From the NCBI GenBank assembly GCA_964637515.1, contig CAZWUI010000014.1, forward strand, positions 1 through 37,676: a DNA stretch of 37,676 bases, given 5' to 3'. A model generated the notes under the pieces. The model was not told the DNA's origin, did no database searches, and worked only from the letters and a program-made list of their open reading frames with translations. A program made the position numbers and the translations under genes. Within the stretch, counting starts at the first letter, position 1. Each line of letters opens with the position of its first letter. Below, piece by piece: positions 15,696 through 24,900 of the stretch. Source of the DNA: RGIG4097 sp964637515 (lineage in GTDB: Bacteria; Bacillota; Clostridia; Christensenellales; CAG-917).

Positions 15696-15728
15696 TTTAA
15701 TATAACTTTAACCTATCTTTGCGATAAT
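15696..15728 (+). promoter_or_regulatory. Triple 11-bp direct repeat upstream of the response regulator gene
   Basis: TTTAA at 15696, TTTAA at 15707 and TTTGC at 15718 have an exact 11-bp period. A -10-like GATAAT (15723-15728) follows, and there is no -35 in the right place. OmpR/PhoB-class regulators bind direct repeats with this spacing and can replace the -35 contact, so this is a candidate autoregulatory site. A CTTTGCG/CGCAAAG hairpin (about 15717-15738) runs into the Shine-Dalgarno. Confidence 0.5.
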
Positions 15729-15748
15729 TTGCGCAAAGAGGTGATACT

Positions 15749-16423
15749 ATGAGAATATTGCTCGTTGAAGACGAAAAAGAATTGTCCCGCGCCCTTGCGA
15801 AAATGCTTATGAAAGAGGGCTACGACGTTGACACCGTATACGACGGTGCAGACGGACTCAGTTTTTCACTGTCAGGACTCTACGACCTCATCATTCTCGA
15901 CGTGATGATGCCGAAAATGAACGGTTTTGAAGTCTTGACCGAAATCAGAAAGCGCAAAATGGAAACCCCCGTGCTTATGCTCACCGCGCTGTCCGACGAA
16001 AATGACAAGATTTTGGGACTCGATAAAGGGGCAGACGACTACGTCAGCAAACCTTTCTCGTTTGCGGAATTGTCCGCAAGAATACGTGCATTACTCAGGC
16101 GCAGAGGCAAACTCGTCACCGACAACAAACTCACCTACAACGAAGCATCTCTCGACCTTTCGTCATACACCCTTTCCACTCCCAAGGGAGAGATAAACCT
16201 GACCGCAAAGGAATACGAAATTCTTCGTTACCTGTTTGAATATCCGAATTTCGTCGCCTCGAAAGAGGACTTGATTTTGAAAGCGTGGGGGCTTGATAGC
16301 GACTTTGAGTCCAACAATCTCGAAGTGTATATCTCGTTCATCCGCAAGAAACTCAACCACCTAAACACCAGTTTTTCAATAGAGGCGGTAAGGGGCGTCG
16401 GATATAGACTTGTCAACAAATAA
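15749..16423 (+). CDS. OmpR/PhoB-type response regulator
   Basis: The 224-residue protein has a receiver domain with the acidic pair in LLVEDEKE (7-10), phospho-acceptor Asp51 in LIILDVMMPKMNG, Thr79 in MLTALS and Lys101 in YVSKPFSF. The C-terminal winged helix (about 125-222) shows LTAKEYEILRYLFEYPNFV, then LEVYISFIRKKL and IEAVRGVGYRLV, the OmpR signature. A good AGAGGTG precedes the ATG. The sensor kinase gene follows 39 bp later. The target genes are not known; the direct repeats upstream suggest autoregulation. Confidence 0.95.
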   Translation: MRILLVEDEKELSRALAKMLMKEGYDVDTVYDGADGLSFSLSGLYDLIILDVMMPKMNGFEVLTEIRKRKMETPVLMLTALSDENDKILGLDKGADDYVSKPFSFAELSARIRALLRRRGKLVTDNKLTYNEASLDLSSYTLSTPKGEINLTAKEYEILRYLFEYPNFVASKEDLILKAWGLDSDFESNNLEVYISFIRKKLNHLNTSFSIEAVRGVGYRLVNK

Positions 16424-16446
16424 CGGCTTTAATACACCAAAGCCGT
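16423..16446 (+). other. Hairpin between response regulator and kinase genes
   Basis: ACGGCTTT (16423-16430) pairs perfectly with AAAGCCGT (16439-16446) around an 8-nt loop. There is no U tract, so it is unlikely to terminate. It may stabilise the upstream message or lower expression of the kinase relative to the regulator. Confidence 0.5.
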
Positions 16447-16462
16447 AGGATAAAGTGCCGAT

Positions 16463-17776
16463 ATGGATGAAATGATCAGTAAATTGCGTATACGGCATAC
16501 GCTCTACACGACGCTTACGGCGGGACTTCTCCTCCTTGTTCTTATGGGAGGATTTTTCGGTTTGTACGCAATCAACCAACAGATTGCCGCAAAAGACAAT
16601 CTCGGCGCTCTCCTAAATAGCGTCAACGAGCGTCCCGATGAAGTCGGGCCGACAAGATGTTTCGTTTTCTTCGTCATCGGAGACAAAGCTGCTTTCTATC
16701 CCGCATACTCCGGGGACGTCGAATATTACGGCGAAGATGCGGACGGCATCGTGCGTACCGCAATAAAAAAAGCGGACGACGGCAGATTTTCATATAACGA
16801 TAGGGATTTCTACGTCGCCACAAAAACCGAAAACGGACGCACTATCTACGCAGTGCTCGACCGCACCATTGCGAAACTCGGCTTGCAACGCATAGGAATC
16901 ATGCTCGTCATGCTCTATCTCATATCCATCATTTTCTTGACGCTACTATCCTATATGTATTCGTCCGTCACGACCGCGCCTATCAAAAACGCTTTCAAAA
17001 AACAAAGTGACTTAATTGCAAACGCTTCCCACGAATTGAAAACCCCTTTGACCGTCATTTCCGCCAATCTTTCCGTTATGGAATCCGAGCCGTCCACCAC
17101 GATTGCAGACAACGCAAAATGGCTCGACTCGATAAACGGACAGATTTCACGCATGGATTCTCTCATCAAAAATATGCTCGAACTCAGTCGTCTCGAACAT
17201 TCCAATTTCAACAAGGAACTCTTCGATTTTGGCGAAGTCGTCGAAGGTGCCTGCCTTGAGTTTGAAGTTATGTGTTTTGAGAAAAACGTTAAACTCCTTT
17301 CAAACGTGCAAAAAGGTTTGACCGTCTACGGTGATAAAAACGCACTTGAACGCCTTGTCATCATTCTTCTCGACAACGCACTCAAATATTGCGGTGAAAA
17401 CGGGAAAGTCGGTTGCCGTCTTCTCATGGTCGGCAAAAAAGCGCACCTTGAAGTGCTAAATACGGGTGAAGTCATTTCAAAAGAAGACGCCTCTCACGTC
17501 TTCGATCGTTTCTACCGCTCGGACGGCGCAAGAGCCAATCCCGACGGCAATAGTTTCGGACTCGGTCTTTCAATCGCACAAGCAACCGTCCAAGGCAACG
17601 GCGGTACGATTTCCTGCAAAGGCGTGGACGACAAAGGCACTGTGTTCACGGTGGATCTTCCCATCGCAAGCAAACAAACCATCCGCCAAGTCCAAGCCCA
17701 AACCGCCATCCGCAAATCCCACGAACACCACTCCTCCAACGACACGGATACGACGTCGGAGGAAAGGCGGGATTGA
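16463..17776 (+). CDS. Membrane sensor histidine kinase
   Basis: The partner of the preceding response regulator, 437 residues. There are two membrane helices (about 13-35 and 143-166) around an extracytoplasmic sensor of about 105 residues with no recognised domain. The HisKA motif SHELKTPLT puts the phosphorylated His at 190. The HATPase domain has the N box ILLDNALKYCGENG, the F-like box VFDRFYRSDG and the G box SFGLGLSIAQATVQGNGG. The tail (about 405-437) is Gln-, Ser- and Thr-rich with HEHHSSNDTDTTSEERRD and is not part of the kinase core. The start is the ATG at 16463 with AGGA about 13 bases away; the ATG at 16472 is an alternative. It converges on pyrB with 7 bp between stops and no clear terminator. 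Confidence 0.95.
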   Translation: MDEMISKLRIRHTLYTTLTAGLLLLVLMGGFFGLYAINQQIAAKDNLGALLNSVNERPDEVGPTRCFVFFVIGDKAAFYPAYSGDVEYYGEDADGIVRTAIKKADDGRFSYNDRDFYVATKTENGRTIYAVLDRTIAKLGLQRIGIMLVMLYLISIIFLTLLSYMYSSVTTAPIKNAFKKQSDLIANASHELKTPLTVISANLSVMESEPSTTIADNAKWLDSINGQISRMDSLIKNMLELSRLEHSNFNKELFDFGEVVEGACLEFEVMCFEKNVKLLSNVQKGLTVYGDKNALERLVIILLDNALKYCGENGKVGCRLLMVGKKAHLEVLNTGEVISKEDASHVFDRFYRSDGARANPDGNSFGLGLSIAQATVQGNGGTISCKGVDDKGTVFTVDLPIASKQTIRQVQAQTAIRKSHEHHSSNDTDTTSEERRD

Positions 17777-17783
17777 TTTTATT

Positions 17784-18878
17784 TTAGTCGGTGGGTTTTT
17801 GGGCGCAGTAGATACAGCGGTAAATTGAGTTGGTTTCGTCAACGCATTTGAATGCGTGAGCAAGTTCTTGTTCGGTTTGCGTGATGCACTTGGGATTGTG
17901 GCATTCGTATTTGCCGATTTCGTAGTTTTCGTATTCGAGAGTCAGTTCGTTGACGGGATTTTTCGCTTTCTCTTCGAGCAGTTTCAATATCAACGCCATA
18001 CGCATATATTTTCCGTTTGCGACTTGCTTGAAGTAGCATGCGCGCGGATCTTTGTCCACCGCGACACTGATTTCGTTGACACGCGGCAGCGGGTGCAATA
18101 CGGCGCAGGTGCTCTTTGCAAGTTGCATTTTTTCGGCGGTAAGCACGTAGGAGTCTTTCAATCTCTCGTATTCGTCGCGGTCCGCAAAACGCTCTCTTTG
18201 TATTCTCGTCATATAAAGCACGTCAAGGTCGGGAATTGAGTCTTCGAGACTCTCGGTTTCGACGTAAGGCATACCGCATTTTTCAAGGACGTTATACTTG
18301 ACGTATTTGGGGAGTTTCAACTCTTCAGGGGAAATCAACACGATTTTGATGCCCGCGTATCTCGACAACGCACCTATCAACGAATGCACCGTTCTGCCAT
18401 ATTTCAAATCTCCGCAAAAACCGACGGTCAAGTTGTCGAGTCTGCCGAGTTCTCTATGTATGGTGAGTAGGTCGGCAAGTGTTTGCGTGGGGTGGCAATG
18501 ACCGCCGTCCCCCGCATTGATGACGGGGATTGACGCATTCAATGCGGCGACAAGAGGCGCACCTTCGACGGGTGAACGCATTGCGATAATATCCGCATAT
18601 TCGCTTATGACTTTTGCGGTGTCCGCTACGCTCTCTCCTTTTGCGGCGGAAGAACTGCTCGCTTCGGAAAACCCTATCACGCTTCCGCCTAGCTCAAGCA
18701 TTGCCGCTTCAAACGACAAACGAGTCCTTGTGGACGGCTCGTAAAACAAAGTTGCAAGTTTTTTACCCTTGCACTTTTCGGCGTAGGCGGACGGATTTTC
18801 GATTATATCCATTGCCTTCGAAATGAGTCCTTCGACTTCTTCTTTGCTAAAATCGGTTATGTCAATCAAACTTCTCAC
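17784..18878 (-). CDS. pyrB: Aspartate carbamoyltransferase fused to a PyrI-like zinc domain
   Basis: PyrB condenses carbamoyl phosphate and aspartate. The carbamoyl-phosphate loop STRTR is at 49-53 in FYEPSTRTRLSFEAA; HCHPTQTLADLLTI and LHPLPRVNE are the other active-site segments. After about residue 310 the protein does not end. A 45-50 residue tail carries Cys326, Cys331, Cys355 and Cys358 (C-X4-C-X23-C-X2-C). This is the same spacing as the zinc site of the separate E. coli regulatory subunit PyrI (Cys109, 114, 138, 141), and the surrounding KCITQTEQ and YRCIYC also fit. The nucleotide-binding half of PyrI is absent. It is the last gene of the pyr operon, 24 bp after pyrE. Confidence 0.95.
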   Translation of the reverse strand: MRSLIDITDFSKEEVEGLISKAMDIIENPSAYAEKCKGKKLATLFYEPSTRTRLSFEAAMLELGGSVIGFSEASSSSAAKGESVADTAKVISEYADIIAMRSPVEGAPLVAALNASIPVINAGDGGHCHPTQTLADLLTIHRELGRLDNLTVGFCGDLKYGRTVHSLIGALSRYAGIKIVLISPEELKLPKYVKYNVLEKCGMPYVETESLEDSIPDLDVLYMTRIQRERFADRDEYERLKDSYVLTAEKMQLAKSTCAVLHPLPRVNEISVAVDKDPRACYFKQVANGKYMRMALILKLLEEKAKNPVNELTLEYENYEIGKYECHNPKCITQTEQELAHAFKCVDETNSIYRCIYCAQKPTD

Positions 18879-18902
18879 GAGAATGCCTCCGAAAAAAGCA
18901 CG

Positions 18903-19541
18903 TCAATTAATCCAACTTTCGTCCTGCGGATTGTTGCGGAATTTGATGAGTCTGTCCACGTCTTCCGCCTTGATATATCCTTCTTCTGCGGCGGTTTCGG
19001 CGATGACGTCGAAATTGGTCAGGGACACGTTTTTAACGTTCGCTTCTTTCAAACGTTCGACACCCTTTTTCATGCCGTAGGTGAAAATGCTGACGATACC
19101 CAAAACGTCCGCGCCCGCTTCGCGAAGCACGTTGACGACTTCGATACAGCTACCGCCCGTCGAAATAAGGTCTTCGACGACGACGACTTTTTGTCCTTTT
19201 TCGAGTTTGCCTTCGATTTGGTTTTGTCTGCCGTGGTCCTTTGCGCCGCCACGGACGTAACCCATAGGCAAATCCATAATATATCCCGTGATAGCGGCGT
19301 GCGCTATGCCTGCAGTGGAGGTGCCCATAAGCACTTCGACATCGGGATAATTTTCTTTGATGAGCTCGGCAAGACCTTTTTCGACGTCCCTTCTGACTTC
19401 GGGTGCGGTCAAGGTCAAGCGGTTATCGGTGTAGACGGGGCTTTTGATACCGCTCGCCCAAGTGAACGGCTCTTCGGGGCGGAAGAAAACCGCCTTAATT
19501 TTCAATAAATCTTTTGCGATAAGTTTTTCTAAATCTTTCAT
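18903..19541 (-). CDS. pyrE: Orotate phosphoribosyltransferase
   Basis: PyrE joins orotate and PRPP to make OMP. At 212 residues it has FTWASGIKSPVYTDNR near the N-terminus, YVRGGAKDHGRQNQIEG (the catalytic loop), and the PRPP site VVVVEDLISTGGSC (about 120-133). The gene is three bases after the pyrF stop, so translation is probably coupled within the operon. Confidence 0.97.
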   Translation of the reverse strand: MKDLEKLIAKDLLKIKAVFFRPEEPFTWASGIKSPVYTDNRLTLTAPEVRRDVEKGLAELIKENYPDVEVLMGTSTAGIAHAAITGYIMDLPMGYVRGGAKDHGRQNQIEGKLEKGQKVVVVEDLISTGGSCIEVVNVLREAGADVLGIVSIFTYGMKKGVERLKEANVKNVSLTNFDVIAETAAEEGYIKAEDVDRLIKFRNNPQDESWIN

Positions 19542-19544
19542 CGT

Positions 19545-20246
19545 TTATTCTCCTAAAAACTCTTTCAAGCATCTGTTGTACGCCGCAACGGGATCGTCCG
19601 CCGCCGTGATAGGTCTGCCGACTACGATATAATCCGAGCCGATTTCTCTTGCTTGTGCGGGGGTGGTAACACGCTTTTGATCACCTTTTTCGCCGTCTGC
19701 AAAACGGATTCCCGGAGTGACGGTCAAGAAGTTTGCGCCCACTCTCTTATGCACCGCATCCGCTTCGAGCGGAGAGCATACAACGCCGTCAAGCCCTGCG
19801 TTTCTTGCTGTTTCTGCGTAGTGCATAACCACTTCTTGCATAGGCTCTTTGATGAGTATATCTCTCTCCATACTCTCTTGGTCGGTGGACGTGAGTTGGG
19901 TGACCGCTATGAGCAAAGGACGGGTGCCGTCGGGACGGGTGAGTCCTTCGATTGCCGCTTTCATCATATTTTCGGTGCCTGCCGCGTGAAGATTGGTCAT
20001 ATCCACGTCGAGCCTTGACAACACCGCCATACTCTTTTTCACGGTATTGGGAATGTCGTGAAGTTTGAGGTCGAGAAAGATTTTGTGTCCTCTCTTCTTG
20101 ATTTCGCGGACGATACTCGGACCTTCCGCATAGTACAATTCCATACCGATTTTGACGAAAGGTTTCTTGTCGGTGAATTTGTCCAAAAACTCGAAAGTCT
20201 TTTGTGCGCTGTCGAAGTCGCAAGCGACTATTACGTCTTTACCCAT
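19545..20246 (-). CDS. pyrF: Orotidine 5'-phosphate decarboxylase
   Basis: PyrF decarboxylates OMP to UMP. The active-site Asp-Lys-Asp array is in FLDLKLHDIPNTV (about residues 57-69). VACDFDSAQKTFEF and VKIGMELYYAEGP form the N-terminal strands, and TPGIRFADGEKGDQKR with YIVVGRPIT binds phosphate. The 233-residue length is normal for the shorter, Bacillus-like group. One base separates it from the pyrD stop. Confidence 0.97.
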   Translation of the reverse strand: MGKDVIVACDFDSAQKTFEFLDKFTDKKPFVKIGMELYYAEGPSIVREIKKRGHKIFLDLKLHDIPNTVKKSMAVLSRLDVDMTNLHAAGTENMMKAAIEGLTRPDGTRPLLIAVTQLTSTDQESMERDILIKEPMQEVVMHYAETARNAGLDGVVCSPLEADAVHKRVGANFLTVTPGIRFADGEKGDQKRVTTPAQAREIGSDYIVVGRPITAADDPVAAYNRCLKEFLGE

Positions 20247-20247
20247 A

Positions 20248-21165
20248 TTATCTAACTCCTTTTATAATTTCGTTCAACGAATTGATTCCGTATTTTTCCA
20301 TGGCTATCGGCAAACTCTCGACAATTTCTTTGCACGCATAAGGATTGACGAGATTTTCCGCGCCCACTTCAACTGCGGTTGCACCTGCGAGCATCATTTC
20401 GATGACGTCGTCCGCAGAGGATACACCGCCCATTCCAACGACGGGGATATTCACCGATTTCGCCACTTGGTAGACCATGCGCAGTGCGACGGGAAATATC
20501 GCTCTCCCCGAAAAACCGCCCATTGTGTTTGCCACGACGGGTTTTCTCGTCTTGAGATTTATTCTCATTCCGAGCATCGTATTGATGAGACTAACGCCGT
20601 CTGCGCCCCCGTCTTCCGCCGCTTTTGCGATAGACACGATGTCCGTAACGTTGGGGGTGAGTTTGACGATGACGGGTTTTGAAGTCACCTTTTTGACCGC
20701 TTCGGTTACCGCGCGCACGTTGTTTGCGTCCGTGCCGAAACTCATACCGCCACCGTGCACGTTGGGGCAGGAAACGTTGACTTCAATCCAACCGATCATA
20801 TCTTCCTTGTCGAGTTTCTCGCAGACCTTGACGTATTCGTCGATTGAGAAACCGCTCACGTTTGCCATGACCTTTTTGTCAAAGACTTTTTTGAGTTTTG
20901 GCAACTCTTCCTTGACCACTCTATCCACACCGGGATTTTGCAGACCGACGGAATTTATCATACCCGCACTGCACTCTGCAATTCTCGGTGTAGGGTTTCC
21001 GAATCTCTCTTCAAGAGTGGTGCCTTTGAAAGAAAACGTGCCGAGAATGTTTATGTCGTAGAGTTCGCTAAACTCGTATCCGTAGCCGAAAGTACCGCTT
21101 GCGGGAATAACGGGATTGTCGAGTTCAATTCCACAAAGCGTGACTTTAGTGTTCATTTTTGCCAT
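20248..21165 (-). CDS. pyrD: Dihydroorotate dehydrogenase B, catalytic subunit
   Basis: Type 1B enzyme, which oxidises dihydroorotate to orotate and passes electrons through PyrK to NAD. Motifs include PVIPASGTFGYGYEF, the active-site Cys region NVSCPNVHGGGMSFG, NTMLGMRINLKTRKPV and GMGGVSSADDVIEMMLAGA. The frame is open upstream to 21264, but AAAGGAG sits just before the ATG at 21165, giving 305 residues. The start overlaps the end of pyrK by 13 bp. The presence of pyrK next to it supports the 1B assignment. Confidence 0.96.
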   Translation of the reverse strand: MAKMNTKVTLCGIELDNPVIPASGTFGYGYEFSELYDINILGTFSFKGTTLEERFGNPTPRIAECSAGMINSVGLQNPGVDRVVKEELPKLKKVFDKKVMANVSGFSIDEYVKVCEKLDKEDMIGWIEVNVSCPNVHGGGMSFGTDANNVRAVTEAVKKVTSKPVIVKLTPNVTDIVSIAKAAEDGGADGVSLINTMLGMRINLKTRKPVVANTMGGFSGRAIFPVALRMVYQVAKSVNIPVVGMGGVSSADDVIEMMLAGATAVEVGAENLVNPYACKEIVESLPIAMEKYGINSLNEIIKGVR

Positions 21166-21893
21166 ATAATCTCCTTTTTCTGCAAAACCGGACCGTCTTT
21201 GCAAATGCGCTTGTTGCCGTACAAAGTCTTGCACGAGCAACCCATACAAGCGCCGAAACCGCAACCCATACGTTCTTCAAACGAGAATTGTCCGTCGGTG
21301 TTTGTGGCGTTGTAGACCGCTTTGAGCATAGGCTCCGGACCGCAACAATAGAAGTAGGAATAACCGTCGAAAATGTCGAGCGCATCCGTCACGAAACCTT
21401 TTACACCGTAACTTCCGTTGACGGTGGTGACGACGGTTTTTAGTCCGAGTGCCTGAAATTCTTTCTCGTAGAAAACTTCCTTTTCGTCGTTGAAGCCAAG
21501 GATAACTCCGGGGGTTTTGCCCTGCTCTACGAGTTTTTTCGCAAGGTTATACATAGGGGGCACACCCACTCCGCCGCCTATCAAAAGGGGCGTGTCGCCC
21601 GACAAAGACAGGTTGTAGCCGTTGCCTAGTCCCGTCAATATATCAAAGGTTGCGCCCACCTTTGCTTCGCTCATAATCTGCGTGCCTTTGCCCACGACTT
21701 TGTAGATGAGAGTCAAGGTTTTGTCATCGTAGTCGCACACGGATATGGGACGGCGCAAGAACAATCCGTCAATTTGCACGTTGACGAATTGTCCGCTTGC
21801 GGTGATATGAGATACGTCGCCCGCGAGAATCATTTTGTAGACGCTCGGCGCAACGGATATATTCTCTTTTACCGTGAATATGGATTGTTTCAT
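21153..21893 (-). CDS. pyrK: Dihydroorotate dehydrogenase electron-transfer subunit
   Basis: PyrK carries FAD and a 2Fe-2S cluster and couples PyrD to NAD. The FAD-binding motif RRPISVCDYD is at about 49-58, the NAD-binding domain has LLIGGGVGVPPMYNLAKKL, and the iron-sulfur Cys set is in GCGFGACMGCSCKT with a later Cys in RICKDG. The length of 246 residues is slightly short but complete. It starts eight bases after carB. Confidence 0.96.
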   Translation of the reverse strand: MKQSIFTVKENISVAPSVYKMILAGDVSHITASGQFVNVQIDGLFLRRPISVCDYDDKTLTLIYKVVGKGTQIMSEAKVGATFDILTGLGNGYNLSLSGDTPLLIGGGVGVPPMYNLAKKLVEQGKTPGVILGFNDEKEVFYEKEFQALGLKTVVTTVNGSYGVKGFVTDALDIFDGYSYFYCCGPEPMLKAVYNATNTDGQFSFEERMGCGFGACMGCSCKTLYGNKRICKDGPVLQKKEIIWQK

Positions 21894-21901
21894 ATTTCTC
21901 C

Positions 21902-24900
21902 TTAGGCGTCTATTGTGGAAATCGTGAGGGTGGTTTCTTCGAGCACGTCGAGAAGCACTCTGACGGTGTCGAGAGAAGTGAATATGCTGACGTTGTTTTC
22001 GGTTGCGATTTTTCTGATCATATAGCCGTCGTTGGTGCTACCCACTTGTCCGACTTCGCTCGTGTTGATGATATACGCAAGTTTTCTTTGGCGGATTGCT
22101 TCGGGAATGTCGTCGCTTCCTTCGCTAATCTTATCGAGCACGTGCGTTCTGATTCCGTTTTCTTTCAAGAATTTTGCGGTGCCTGCGGTTGCCTGAATAT
22201 TGAAACCGAGGTTGTAGAAACGTCTGATCAAGGGAAGTGCTTCGTCCTTGTCCGAGTTTGCGATAGTTGCAAACACAGTGCCGTAGTTTTGCACTTTCGT
22301 ACCCGCCGCCTGCAACGCCTTATAGAGCGCGCGGTTGAGTTTGTCATCGTAACCTATCGCTTCGCCCGTGGACTTCATTTCGGGGGAAAGATACGCATCG
22401 AGTCCTCTGATCTTGTTGAATGAGAACACGGGAACTTTGACGAACCATCTTTCTCTCTCGTCGGGATAGACCTTGAATATGCCCTGTTCTTTGAGCGTTT
22501 TGCCCATGATGACTTCGGTGGCTATGTCTGCAAGAGAATACCCCGTCGCTTTCGAAAGGAAAGGTACGGTACGGCTCGAACGCGGATTGACTTCGATGAT
22601 GAACACGCGGTCTTCCTTGTCCACGATGAATTGGATATTGTATAGACCTTTTATGCCGATACCGAGTCCGAGTTTTTTTGCGTATTGCAGGATTATTCCT
22701 TTCACCTTGTCGCTGATCGAGAAGGTAGGATAGACGGAAATGCTGTCGCCCGAGTGGATGCCCGTTCTTTCAACGAGTTCCATAATGCCGGGGACGAAAA
22801 CGTCTATGCCGTCGCAAATTGCGTCGATTTCGACTTCTTTGCCGATGATATATTTATCCACCAAAACGGGTTTGTCTTCGTCGATTTCGACGGCGGTTTT
22901 AAGATATTGACGGAGTTGCTTTTCGTTTGCGACGATTTGCATTGCTCTTCCGCCGAGCACGAAGCTGGGGCGCACGAGTACGGGATAACCTATACGTTTT
23001 GCCGCCGCTACACCGTCTTCGATTTTGGTGACTGCGCAACCTTCGGGTTGGGGTATGCCGAGTTCGACAAGCAATTTTTCAAACAAGTCGCGGTTTTCCG
23101 CCTTGTCTATTGCATCACAATCGGTGCCTACGATTTTCACGCCGTTGTTCATAAGGGGCGCGGCAAGATTGATTGCAGTCTGTCCGCCGAGAGACGCGAC
23201 GACTCCTTCGGGTTTCTCGTAGTCGATGATTTCCATGACGTCTTCTGTCGTCAACGGCTCGAAATAGAGTTTATCCGCAGTCGTATAGTCCGTCGAAACG
23301 GTTTCGGGGTTGTTGTTTATGATGATTGCCTCGTAGCCTCCGCGTTTAATCGTCTGCACCGCATGGACGGTCGAGTAGTCAAATTCTACGCCCTGTCCTA
23401 TACGGATAGGTCCTGCGCCCAACACGACGAGTTTATTTTTGTCCGTGAGTCGAGATTGGTTTTCTCCGCTATATGAAGAATAGAGATATGCAATATATTT
23501 GCCGGTATGCAAAGTGTCTACCATGCGGAAGACAGGTCTGATTGCGTTATCCTTTCTGAATTTGCCGACTTCTTTTTCGGTCGCATTCCAGAGTTTTGCG
23601 ATATACTTGTCCGAAAATCCCATTTTTTTTGCGGATTTAAGGGTGTCTACGTCGAAAGGATTTGCCTTCAAAACGCCTTCTTCCTTGACGATTTTCTCGA
23701 AACTTTCAAGGAACAATTCGGTGATTTTGGTGATTTCGTGGAGTTCTTTCACGCTGACACCGCGGCGCAACAATTCCGCAACCGCAAACACCGTATCCGC
23801 TCTAAATTCGGACATATATTCCTTGATTTCGTCGTCCGTCATATCGTCGAATTTGGGCATGTGGAAGTGGCAACATCCGATTTCAAGAGAGCGGACGGAT
23901 TTCAACATACACTCTTCGAGATTGGAGCCTATTCCCATAACTTCCCCGGTCGCTTTCATCTGCGTGCCGAGAGTGTTGGGAGCGGACGTGAATTTATCAA
24001 AGGGGAATCTGGGAAATTTCGCTACGATATAGTCGAGTTCGGGTTCTTTGCTTGCGTAACCGCCCGCGACGGGGATTTCGTCAAGGCTCATACCGACTGC
24101 AATTTTTGCGGTAACTCTTGCGATAGGATAACCGCTTGCCTTGCTCGCAAGTGCGGACGAACGCGATACTCTGGGATTGACTTCGATGAGGAAATATTCG
24201 CTCGTTTCGGGGTTTAACGCGTATTGCACGTTGCAACCGCCCGCGATTTTCAATTCCTTTATTATCTTGATTGCGCTGTCGTTGAGCATTTTGCGGTCCT
24301 TGTCGCTCAAACTGAGTATGGGAGCAACGACGATCGAGTCGCCCGTATGCACGCCGACGGGATCCACGTTTTCCATTCCGCAGATGGTGATCGCCTTGTC
24401 GTAGGAGTCCCGCATGACTTCAAATTCGATTTCCTTGTAGCCTTTCACGCTCTTTTCGACAAGCACCTGATGCACGGGGGAAAGCGCAAAACCGTTCATG
24501 CCGATTTCAACGAGTTCTTCTTCGTCGTTCGCAAAACCGCCGCCCGTACCGCCCAAAGTGAATGCGGGACGCAATACGACGGGATAACCGATTCTCTTCG
24601 CCGCCTCTTTCGCCTCTTCGAGATTGTAGGTGATTTGAGAAGGAATGACAGGTTCGCCTATTGATTCGCACATTTCCTTGAACAACTCTCTGTCTTCCGC
24701 TCTTTCGATACTGCTGCTGCTAGTGCCGAGAAGTTCGACTTCGCATTCTTCGAGCACGCCTTTTTTCTCAAGTTGCATGACGATATTGAGTCCCGTCTGT
24801 CCGCCTATGCCGGGGATGATCGCATCGGGGCGTTCATAGCGCAGAATTTTGGCAAGATATTCGAGAGTCAACGGCTCCATATACACCTTGTCCGCTATCG

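Noticed and set aside
17750..17800. Terminator between the histidine kinase gene and pyrB
   Set aside because: The two stops are 7 bp apart and no hairpin with a T tract could be found on either strand.
22685..23476. 263-codon open frame on the plus strand
   Set aside because: It lies wholly antisense to carB, has no ribosome site or recognisable domain, and arises from codon bias on the other strand. Several other long frames opposite cca, spoIIE and pyrC (for example 805-1635 and 26022-26900) were rejected for the same reason.
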